From Malachius bipustulatus (Eukaryota > Arthropoda > Insecta > Coleoptera > Melyridae), in assembly GCA_910589415.1 (NCBI GenBank), contig OU342631.1, positions 9,734,001-9,798,000 of the forward strand: 64,000 bases of DNA. Reading direction: 5' to 3'. The notes beneath the pieces are model-generated. The model saw only the letters and a list, made by a program, of their open reading frames with translations, had not been told where the DNA came from and did not search any database. A program made the position numbers and the translations under genes. Shown here piece after piece: positions 33,391-43,893 of this stretch (the first letter of the stretch is position 1; every line of letters begins with the position of its first letter).

Positions 33391-36250
33391 AATATTATGG
33401 AAAAAAATTACTCGGGGGGGTACTTACAAGCCGATCATCCCCTACCTCTCACCACACAACATTGGCATGAATGAATGACAAAGTGACAACTAAAATGACA
33501 ATGACATAAGGCACTCTTGCTTGCGTTGGGGTCCCTCTTTAGGCTGACTGACGATGAGCATGCGTGTTGACATTTTTGTACAGGCAATCTGGGTCATTTC
33601 AAATCCTTTTTTTAAGATACAATATGATACTGAAAGTATTAACTAATCTTTATCTCTCTCCAGTTAGAATTGTTTCAAAAATGAAATTCTTCATAGCATT
33701 GACGTTTGCTTTGGATTATTGCAGAAGTTCTCTGGAACAACTGACTCTAATTGGATTAATTGAGGATAAGTTCAGAAACTTATGGTGTGTCTCGTGGAAG
33801 AGAAAGCAACGGCAAAAAGACGAAGATGTCTTTAATTAACAAGTAACGAATCCTTCGTATTAAAGAAATTTACCAGACTGGCTCTACTTGTTTTAGTTGG
33901 CCGTAAATTTGTTGCTTCTTTTATTACAAATACTTTTCTTTTCTTTCACGTACAGTCATTAAATTGTAGTGCGCAACTAACTTTGATGCGTTATTCGTAC
34001 AAAGCATACTTTTATCTAATTGTGTATAATATTTACCTGATCAATTTTTTCTTAAATCCTAGTATCAAAATTTCAAATAGCAGAATCAAGAAGTATAAGT
34101 GATCATAAATTATTAGCGTCCCAATGAAATACTCACGAGATTGATTTCCGATAAAATCTCTCAACTCTCTGCTTAGTATTTATAGTAGTTGTTCAGGTGT
34201 TCCTATTATTGATAGGAGCATTTTATTTCCGCCCAGGCAGCAATAAAGATTAATTGCTCTGTACAAGGAGGCGAGATTTCTTTTATAGACGATTAGGAGT
34301 GTCAGACAATAGCTCTTCCTTCTTATGAAGGTGTCAGTTCATGTTTGATCGATGGCCATAGAAAAGGGGGAACCTGTCGTTTCTTGTGTAAACATTCATT
34401 TATTACATTTCAAAAGGTAAATATCGTCAGTAAACAAGATGTGTAATGACTCGGACCTTTGGGAAAATATACCCGGCCCCAGCCTACGCAGTAGCCGAGC
34501 TTCGTCGACCGTGCCGAAACGTGCTTTGGAGCTTAAAAATGTTTACGTTTATCAAACTGAAATGATATTAGCGGTGTAAAAAAAACAAGGCTTCGTTCGT
34601 GAATTATGTGGAGGATTCCCAAAATGTGATGGACTTTCAACCAACACCGAATTTTCATCAAGCAGTTAGGTACCTATTTCAAATTGTTAAATTAAAGAGT
34701 TAACATTATACAAGAAGTCCCCAGGAATGTTAGGATTGCGATAAAAAAAATCACATCCTACGTTGTGATAATTTATGAAAAATATGAAAGAATAATAATT
34801 TTCCTTCGTTTTTTTTTTTAATTATGTAAAATTAAAACAACTCATCTTGGAGGTATGATACTGAAGGTAGGCTCTTTTAGTAGGTGGATTTCATAGATGT
34901 TCGTTTTGTTTTTTTTTTTTAATCTGAGCCCTTCGGAAGGCAAAAAGAAACTAGAACTTTACTTACAGTTCACTGGTGCGATTTGCTTTTAGGTACCTTT
35001 CCGAACTAAGATGACGCGCAATGGTTGAACTTGCAATTGAGCGGTAAATAATTGTTTCTCAAGTAGCAAGAAGAACTTCTGTAGAAGAAATTGAATTGCT
35101 AAAATGAACATTCACAAGATATTAGCGTTAATTTAAAGAGTCTCTTGAAGCAGCGTCCAATGTCGAAAACGACATTGAAAGTTGATATTAATGTGGTGAT
35201 TATTTACGAGAAGACATTACCTAAAACTCGGATTCACGAAGAAAAATGGCTGGAAGCTCTCAAACTCCTTTTAAAACGATAAAGGCACAGGTAGAGGTAA
35301 TAAAATAAATGTAAGTAAGAGGAAAAAAGTCACCAGACTTCCAAGATCATCACTTCCACCTGCGTTGCGTGTACAAAATTGTGCTCTCGTCATAAAATAA
35401 ATGAATCAAAGTGGCAACATGTTCAGTTTTTTCCCGGTTCAGTGTAAGTGGGGAAATAAACTCCGACGGTATCAAATAAAAAAGTTAATACGTGATGTAA
35501 ATTTGCACGTTCTGCGTTGAATATTGATATCGATTGCAAAGCAAGAACTCCCCAATAGAAAGTTATAAAACTTCATATGACATAAAACGAGAGACTGGCA
35601 GCAATTACGTCACCCGTTAATTAATCAGAGTTAAGGCTAACTTTAGCAAACTCAGGAACCATGTTGGACAACTTTGCGGCTGCTGATTGAAAACGTAGGG
35701 TTTGCCTCCGTGCCCAGGCCTCGACAACGTGATGTTTGTTCATGGAATGTTATCCATTACAACATGCTTGTTTTATTGCTATTTGTACTAATCATAAAAT
35801 TATTTGCTGAATTCCTACCTGAATTCAAAAATTCCATGTGAAGTTTGAAGAGATGAGTTGTCGTCATTCATGTGGTAAAGTAGAATTAGTGTAAGGTCAT
35901 CTATGTTAAACTGGAAACTTATTCAGTGAGTGGTACGGGTATAAGTCGATGTCAGCGACCGAATAACTTTGGATTAGTCGAAAGCTTCCGAGCGAATTTG
36001 TCGATCTCAAAGGTTAAGAGTGACCGATTACGACGAACTTTCAAAGACAAAGAGATTTTGAGGAGCAACTCTGAAACTCAGATAAAGTTTCTAATAAAAC
36101 AGAATATGTCCGGAGATACCCAAGTTTTAAAAAGACAGACGTCTGCGTTGTATATTCTTACCAAGGATTATTGTCATAGTTTCCATTACAAACTCATTTC
36201 TTATGTTCATATTGAAACGTTCTTACTTTTATTAATTCAAATTAATAATC
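33391..36250. other. Non-coding stretch, no gene recognised
   Basis: A+T-rich sequence with chance-length open frames (33564-33839, 35926-36276) lacking any recognisable domain. A more complex patch, with CCCGGCCCCAGCCTACGCAG, lies near 34470. Confidence 0.5.
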
Positions 36251-37440
36251 TTACAATGATACAAATCTTTATTTAAATCAGCCACAACACAAAGTCCAAG
36301 TCCAAATAATCAGTTCTTTCTGTTTGCACACACTACTAAACTCAACTATCGGCTTCTGTTATACAGACTTTTTCCATCAATATCCACTTATACTGTCACA
36401 ATCACTTCACTTGTCACAATCTTCCTTTACTACTGTCATACTAATACTAAAATAAAAGATTTTCCTCCCAGCAGGTCTTTGGGGCTTGTTTTCCCCTTGA
36501 CTATCGCGGATTTGTGCGAGTGCCGGGCCTTGAAAAATTTTGTAAATATATCAAGAGCTTGCAGCACGCGAGGTACCCCTAGCACAATTGTAGTGCCTTC
36601 TGGATTGCAGCTTCCCTTCTCGATTGTAGAAGTGGGTTTTTACTTTGTATGGGTTCTCGGTCAGCCGGGACCTCTACTTTAGGATTTAGATTGGTAAGGT
36701 TATCTCCTCTAGGTTCAAGTGGTTAAGCCTAGACCCCCATATCTATCTGTCCGCGAGACTTGACCACAACACAGAGTGATAGGCGCAATTTACGAGAGAG
36801 TCCACACTCGGACATTCTCCAGGCACCCCCGGTGCAGATCTTAAGTCACGACACGACCACTACGTTGGGGGAGATAGTCCGCGGTAGGGTTTTCTAGAGC
36901 TACTAGTCGAGAATTTTTAGTCCAATGAGCTCTATTACAGCTTCTAAGCTTACTTTAATGGTCGATGGGTACCTCAACCACAATCGTGGTACTCATCCGA
37001 CGTTACCCGATCCCCTCAGTCTTAGACGTTCTGCGCCACTGTTTATCACTGGCTGCCAACCGTTTTAACAACAAACCCTAAAACTAAATAATTATTCACT
37101 TCACGAATTTCTCGTGGAAGGTCTTTTCTTTTCAAACGAGTGTTCTACGTATGTGTTGGATGTCAATAAATTGAATCGTTCTCGGTTTTGTTGCTTGCAG
37201 TGGCTCGCGTAGTTGTCCCATTTGGCCTTATAGCACACACATCTAGTCTACTATGGCACAGTTTTAAGCCAAGAGTGTTGCTTTGGCGTTTTTCGGCCTT
37301 GATGCTGAATTCAAGATCGACAGAAGACAAGACAAGAGCGCAAAAACTTCTAGTCTGACGGTCTCTCTGACCATGCTCACAAAGACAGCAGTGCAGTGAA
37401 TTTAGACGTGCTCAATCTTAGGTAAAGTTGAGATCAAATG
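36251..37440 (-). repeat. Possible LTR-retroelement remnant
   Basis: This is a more G+C-balanced block. On the minus strand a TGGCGCAGAACG stretch (about 37030) resembles a tRNA primer-binding site preceded by LTR-like sequence, and an AATAAAG near 36270 resembles a polyadenylation signal. No Pol motifs were found. It could be a heavily deleted LTR element or unrelated sequence. Confidence 0.25.
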
Positions 37441-38939
37441 TAATAAAATAAAATAGAAGCCAATTCACAGGTTCAAATATTCCCGTTTGAATTATTTCCA
37501 TTTCTGGATAATGTTCCTCTATAGTGTTGCCCTTGGCAATTATTATTTTATACATAAAATATAAGCAAAGACTAGACGTCAAAACATTACTAGGAATATA
37601 AGTAATTGTTTGTTTGCCAAGCATTTTCTACATCCCCGTGCAGTATTGACAGAAGGCCTAACGAGACAGAGGGAGAATAACCAGACACGGGCGTCCCAGA
37701 AACGATCCCAAACCGCAGCTGGGATCCTCATCGTTTCCACAATTAGCGTGCTTCTTAGTCAGTTTGGGGGCCCGGGCAGACAATCGGGCGACCGCTAAAA
37801 CTCGTCACTATCCAACTCTGCCTGGATAAACAAAGCTAACAGTTACGACACCGACGATAATGGCCACACTTTGTTCTGGTTTACTTTCACTCGCCTTATT
37901 CTCTACACCCTTGTTTTCCCATAATCGTTTAAGCCTCCCGCAAACTGCTTAAACTATACCCGAGCCGGTGTAATTTCGTCTGTTACTTGTAACTGATATT
38001 CTTCTCGTAAGTTCACGCAGCAAAATATCTTTTATTCTGAACAAGCAGCGTGTCCTGTTGTCAGTCTCATTTATTCTTCAGAATTTTGCTTGTCACAGGA
38101 AAGGTTAGCTAATAAATCAAGCACAATCCCTATTTAAAAACGGGAGAAAAGTACTAATCAAAATTAATAGAAGAAATGGGAGAGAAACATTCGATCTCAA
38201 AATAAGGGCGATATTTAAGAAATAAGATAAATCTATAAGCGGGTTCTTCGGAAACATTGGTCTGCGGATTGCCCTCGGCGCTTATATGGCAAGCCGGCGA
38301 TAGCTGCATAGCCTCGCCAACGAATTACGGCTTAATCTCAAAGTCAAGAACTAAGAACCTCGCCGCACTATACCTTGCCTGCAAAGTTCTAACGAAACCA
38401 GCTTACCCTTAACTCCAACATAACTTTCTCCGATAAGTATAAAACCATTTACACACAAAAACTTCAAACCCTGTTTATGGAAGAATAAATACGATTCGGT
38501 GTAAACTGAATTCGTCCTTCTCCACTTACAGACTTCCTTAGAAATACTTTCCATTTTTATCCTTATAGTTTTTTTCACGGTTTCACCACGATACGGGCTC
38601 ACAATATATCAGATATTTATAGCGGCTAAGTTAAGTTAAGCAAACAAATATAAATAGAATTTTATTTGCAAGTAGACTATGAAAAACAGTTTACCGTGAC
38701 TCACTCCTTTTATATGTCTTCAGTCTAATAAAGAATTTTGTACCATAAAATAATGAGTGATTTAAAAAAATTATTATTATTGTCGAGAGCCTCTTGTAAA
38801 TTCTGCAGCTAATAAAACATCGGATTAAGTAGATAGATCGATTCCTAGCTTCTTGACGTTTACTTCGTATAGCCTAAACCCTTTTGTCGTAACATGTGAG
38901 AACGAAATTACTTTCGCAGCACTTGAAAAAGGTTACAAA
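37441..38939. other. Non-coding stretch, no gene recognised
   Basis: No gene was recognised. Bases 37620-37860 are richer in G+C and contain no repeats, so they may be conserved non-coding DNA. Confidence 0.45.
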
Positions 38940-40335
38940 GTAAAATTCACAGAATATAAGTCGAAGTTCTTAATGTTCACAATGAACTCGTTGAAATCAC
39001 TCGTGAAAATCACTCGTGGAAATTACTAGTGAAAAATTACTTAATTCCTAATTAAAATGACTCGTGAATGTCGCTCTCTGAAATCACTCGTGAAAATTAC
39101 TCTCTAAAGTTACTCGTGAGAATTACTCGTGAAAAAACTAGTGAAAAATTACTCGTTCAAATTCCTATTTTAAATTACTCGTGGATGTCGCTCTCTAAGA
39201 TCACTCATGAAAATCACTCGTTCAAATTCCTAATTAAAAGCACTCGAGAATGTCGTTCTCTAAAACGACTCGTGAAAATTACTGTCTAAAATTCCTCTTG
39301 AAAAATTACTCGTTAAAACTCCTAATTAGAAGCACTCTTGAATGTCGCTCTCTAAAATCACTCGTGAAATTTACTTGTGCAAAATAGCTTATAAAAAACT
39401 CCTAATAATCCAAAATTGGTCTATACTATAGCAGTTAGACGAAAATATGTAAAACTTCTAGATCGGAATCCCACAAGAACCTTTCGAGATCGAACGACTA
39501 TACAATATGCAGGGTGTTAATTCAGTATGTGACCAAATTTCAATTCTATGAGGGACTCCAAGACGAAAAGTTCATATACACGTAGGTTCTGAAATGCTGT
39601 TCATGCCATAGTAAAATTCACCGAATATAAGTTGAATGATCTTTTATAAATGTTCACAGTAATAAAAAAGTGAACCGATAAATTCACTCGTGAAAACCAC
39701 TCTTGAAAATCGCTCTCGAAAATTACTCGTGAAAATTACTCATTAAGATCGTTAAAATAATCGCTCGTTTAAATCACTCGTGAAAATTCCTAGCGAAAAT
39801 CACTCGCTCAAATCACTCGCAAAAATTCCTAGCGAAAATCACTCGCTGCTCTTTAACATAACTCGTTAAAATCATTCGTGAAAGTTGCTTTTGAAAGTAA
39901 TTTTCTTCGAGAAAAATGAAAATCCCTCTTAAAAATCACTCGTGAAAATTACTGGTGAAAATTACGCATTAAAATCGCTCGTTAAAATCACTCGTGAAAA
40001 TCGCTGTTGAAAATCACTTTCCTTATCAAAATTACTCGTGAAAGTCGCTCTCCAGAATCACTCGTAAAAATTACTCTCTAAAATCACTCGTGAAAATTAT
40101 TCATAAAAATTGCTTGTTATCCAATCGTTTGTTAAGCTCCTAGTAATCCAATATTGGTCTTTTCTCCTGCAGCAGTTTGATGAAAACATGTCTAGACCCA
40201 GATCGAAGACCCACAAGAACCTTTCTAGGTTGACCGAACAATACAATAAAAAGAGTGTTAATTCAATATACAGTGCCAAACTTCAAGGAGTTATTCTTTG
40301 AGTGACTCTAAGACGAAAAGTTCATATACACGTCA
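38940..40335. repeat. Duplicated unit built on a 15-bp minisatellite
   Basis: There are two consecutive units. Each starts with TAAAATTCAC.GAATATAAGT (38941 and 39611). Each continues with several hundred bases of degenerate repeats of about 15 bp around AAAATYACTCGTG, punctuated by AATGTCGCTCTCT blocks. Each ends with a roughly 200-bp non-repetitive tail (39397-39600 and 40125-40335) containing CCACAAGAACCTTTC and AAGTTCATATACACGT. Array plus tail is therefore repeated as a unit of 670-750 bp. There is no real coding region; the open frame at 39068-39289 is the minisatellite read in triplets. Confidence 0.85.
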
Positions 40336-40836
40336 GCAGATTAAGTTGTTACCATGGAAACGTCCCATTATTATAACTCCAAACTTGAACAACGAAGCCT
40401 CGTTGACAGATTTTATTAAACTCAAAGAATAAGCAGACTTTCAGTGTCAAAAATTGAAAACAACACTATTGCAGACTACTCATCCGTTGACTGTCACCGC
40501 GTGGGTTCAAATTCCACTCTTTCCTTGGTTGTTGTGGTCTAACTAATTATTTATGTGATTAAAACTATTCTGTGGCTATCTGAGCTAGTTCTTGGAGCCA
40601 AACTTAGCAGAGTAGAGCGACTGTAACTTATCTAAATAGCTAAGATCCCCTTTTTTCAATAATAATAGAAAAACACTATCGTAAATGTGAAATGATGTGT
40701 TTTTCCAGTGAAACCTGCTTAAATTGACCGAAAAATAGATCGAAACAATTAATTGACTGAGTCTTTTTGAACATCCTCTACAACACTGTGTACTTTTCTA
40801 TGCCATTTTGGGATTATCCTGTATATTATCCAATTA
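40335..40836. mobile_element. MITE family copy 2, diverged, with an internal insertion
   Basis: TGTTACCATGGAAAC near 40348, GAACAACGA, ACTATCGTAA, the TTTTCCAGTG block near 40703 and the right end GAACATCCTCTACAACAC through TTTTGGGATTATCCTGTATA match the element at 9405-10025 in order. Its left TIR is missing, replaced by the minisatellite unit. About 190 bp at 40450-40640 is absent from copy 1 and contains a tRNA B-box-like GGGTTCAAATTCC, so it may be a SINE-like insert. Confidence 0.7.
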
Positions 40837-40856
40837 ATAATAATAAATAATAAAGG

Positions 40857-41542
40857 TAAGTCGTTTTGAGTATAAAGCACATACAGTGCATTTACTAGCC
40901 TGCTAGGTGGGGTCGGAGAATTATTCCATCGCCCATAACAGTTGTCATTCTGGCAGTGCCTAAAACTCCAATCTAGATAGCTTCCAGCATGCAACAGCCT
41001 TCCAGAGTACCAGAACAAGCACAGACACGTGTTTTGCCCTACTGGGGCTCTTCAGTGTGCTGCATCTGGAGTATCCGGAGGATGCTGTTGGATGAATGGG
41101 AGTTTGGCCGTCTTAAATAAAACAACAACACAGATCTCCGTTAGTTGTAAAGTGAGACCTAGCGGTCATTCTAAAGAACTAATCGTGAGTTCACTCAAAG
41201 TTTATTACAGTTTCAGACACCACCAATGCCAGTCGATTGACAATCATAAGAGAAGAGAGAAAAAAAAAATATTTAAGACGGCCAAACTTGCATTAATCCG
41301 ACGGCGAAACACGTGTCTGTGCTTGTTCTGGTACTCTGGAAGGCTCTGCTGTTGGATGTTGGAAGCTCTCTAGATTGGAGTTTCAGGCACTGCCAGCATG
41401 ACAACTTTTATGGGCGATGGAGTAATTCTCCGTGGGTAGCAGGCTAGTAAATGCACTGTATGTGCTTTGTACTCAAAACGACCATCCTTTATTATTTATT
41501 ATTATTAATTAATCGTTGAGTATACTTGCCATTTTTCTCTTC
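40857..41542. mobile_element. TIR element, 22/41-kb family, long-armed copy
   Basis: Arms of roughly 230-260 bp pair 40857-41115 with 41265-41487. The shared inverted blocks are GTCGTTTTGAGTA, GCACATACAGTGCATTTACT, AGCCTGCTA, CCATCGCCCATAA, TTCCAGAGTACCAGAACAAG, ACAGACACGTGTTT and GTTTGGCCGTCTTAAATA. The right end continues through AATCGTTGAGTATACTTGCC to TTTTTCTC at 41540, the terminus shared with 22084. It is one of several long hairpin-forming repeats in the window and has no coding capacity. Confidence 0.8.
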
Positions 41543-42699
41543 TTGTATATTATTCGTTCAAAGTGGTGATCGATGCCGGTGCATTATTTATACATAAGCA
41601 TTACAAACAACACACAGGCTTCCTTCACTGGTCATGGTTAGGTCTTGTTAATAAACATTAGTTGCTTAGTATTGCGATGTTATATTTATCAGCGGGCGAG
41701 GAAGAAATTAATAATTGGTGGTGTGGGCTATGATGGAACTCGAGATAACTTCTGCCGTATGAAGTAATTTTTCACCATGAAAAGCTGCTATTTCGTCACC
41801 GATTTGATTATTTTTTTATTTCTCAAGAATCATGTCGATTCCCCGTCGTTGGCACGCGATTTTTTAAAACCCCGCCACTCCAAAGGTGGCATATCCGACA
41901 ACTTAGCGGGGCATTCTAAGAGTCTTCTCAATAAGTGTTTCGCATAAACCAATTCATCGTTTACTTTCTAATAAATTGTTGGAGAGACGCATTCAAAATA
42001 TGAAATCGGATTTTCTCGTTGGTTGACTTTCTTTTATAAGCAGGATTGGGGCGAATCCAATTAGGTAGGTAGGCACTTCGTTTAGGGAATATTATTGTCA
42101 CAAAATAACTCCATGTAAAGATTGGACACGTCAAGAAGCAATTTGTGTTTTATGTTTTAAGTAAAATGTTTAAGTGATCAAATGAGAGTATTCTCTTTAG
42201 CTCTCCTGTCTATGTCTAGAACTAGATAAATAAAATTTTGAATTTTTGGCACCTGCATTTTTTCTCCACGAATTGTCCCTAATAAAGCGAACTTCTCAAG
42301 AAATGTGGTAAGAAATTCCACCATAACTTTGTAACAGTTTAAAAGGTAATTCTTCCAATCAAGCTGGAGTGGTCATTTTAAATAATAATTTTGAAGCAAC
42401 AGGGATTGTCAAAAATCATGGAAGAACAAAATTTTCATAGAGTAATCCAGAAAATATAATCGTTTGAGTTATGGTTGCCAAAACGTATAATTTATACTCC
42501 CCTGAACTAGGAAAATGTCTAATCGAACAAATAATGGAAAAACCAGTTGTCTATGAAAAGATCAAACTATTCATTTCGCCCCACTTCCAAGTAATTCGAG
42601 TGTACCCCTTCTTAGGATTCCCTGTTACCTATAGAGGGAAGTTAAGCAATTATCTGCGATATAAACGCGGTGTTCAATTATAGAGGCACAAATAATGTT
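41543..42699. other. Non-coding stretch, no gene recognised
   Basis: A+T-rich DNA. Open frames (for example 42471-42683) have no recognisable domain. Confidence 0.5.
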
Positions 42700-43893
42700 T
42701 CGGAGTAATTTAGTTTAATTGCCTGAGATTAGCGAGGGCTCTCACAGCCATCTGTTTGTAAAATCTATCTGGCGAAGTGGGAAATGCAAAATGGTAGTTC
42801 TCGTCTTACTGCACGCAAGTGTGGAATAGTTTCTGCTATTAAATGTCCATGAGATCCATTAGCTTACGTACTTGTAGGTTTGATCTCCGTTATTTTGAAT
42901 CTATTTTCGATAATATTAGTGAAAATTCTTTCCGTGTCTTTTTCAACCAGTCTTTTGGGCCTACGAAGTGTCCTCTAAAAGGTTCCCCGCTCGATGTAAA
43001 CTATGAAGGGTCGTCCCTGTCTTTAGCAAGGGCAACAGGAGTGAAAGTACCAATTATAGGCAGATATTACCTAATTTTCGAAAAGCCATCTTCATATATC
43101 CAACACTCAACTTGGTTTCATGAAAGGTCGTTCAACTGTCACTAATTTGTTTGCTTTTACCCAATTCACTTCTGAAATTATTGACTGTCGATCCCAAGTG
43201 GACGTAATATAGGTGTATGGATTTTTTCAGAGCCCTCGGCAGGGTAGATCATGGCTTGCTATACTCCGTAACCTCTCCAGCTTTGGCTTTTCTGATTCTC
43301 TTATTACCTTCTTTGCTCATTATTTTTCCGGTCGTTCACAGTCAACTCTGGTGTCTTTCAAGGCTCCAAGCTGGGGCCACTATTCTTTAACTTGTTTGTT
43401 AACGATATCGTCGATGGTTTGGGTGTCAGCCATCTTCTGTATGTCGACGACCTGAAAATCTACTACGAGGTGAGATCGCTTGAAGACTGCCACGTACTCC
43501 AACGTTCTATTGACCATCTAAACGCTTGATGTACTAACCATCTACTTCCATTGAACATCTCTAAATGCTACGCCATGTCCTACAGCCTTGAACATAATAC
43601 CATAAAATCTACCTACTCTATTGGGGAACACTCTATTAAAATGATCCTGAATTCAAAGACCTTGGTGTAATCTTTAATTCTTAAACATCCTCTTCTGCTT
43701 CAAACTTGAATACTGATCTAGTCTCCGGGCAACAGATGTCATGTCAATGATCTTGAGCGAATCCAACGTCGCTTCTTAAAATTTCTGCATTTTAAATATG
43801 CAGGCCTCTGCCCACCTGTCGGCTTCCCACATTCTGATCTGCTTGATATATTTCAGGTTAATAGTCTGGAGGCTAGGCGTGTGTACACATCCA
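42700..43893 (+). pseudogene. Dead Jockey-like reverse transcriptase, 5' portion
   Basis: Shifting between frames, fragments of an RT appear in order. A TQLGFMKGRST-like block lies near 43115, a FFRALGRVDHG-like motif A near 43225, SGVFQGSKLGPLFFNLFVND (motif B) near 43350-43405 and YVDDLKIYYEV (catalytic YVDD) near 43440-43470. After these come NISKCYAMSYS and a C-terminal LERIQRRFLKFLHFKYAGLC at about 43752. Many stops and frameshifts show long decay. The copy is cut by a TIR element at 43894 and resumes after 46171. Confidence 0.8.

Noticed and set aside
35926..36276. 116-codon open frame
   Set aside because: No recognisable motif and no supporting gene context; length is compatible with chance.
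39068..39289. 73-codon open frame with a pentapeptide-like periodicity
   Set aside because: It is the 15-bp minisatellite read in frame; no evidence of translation or a protein family.
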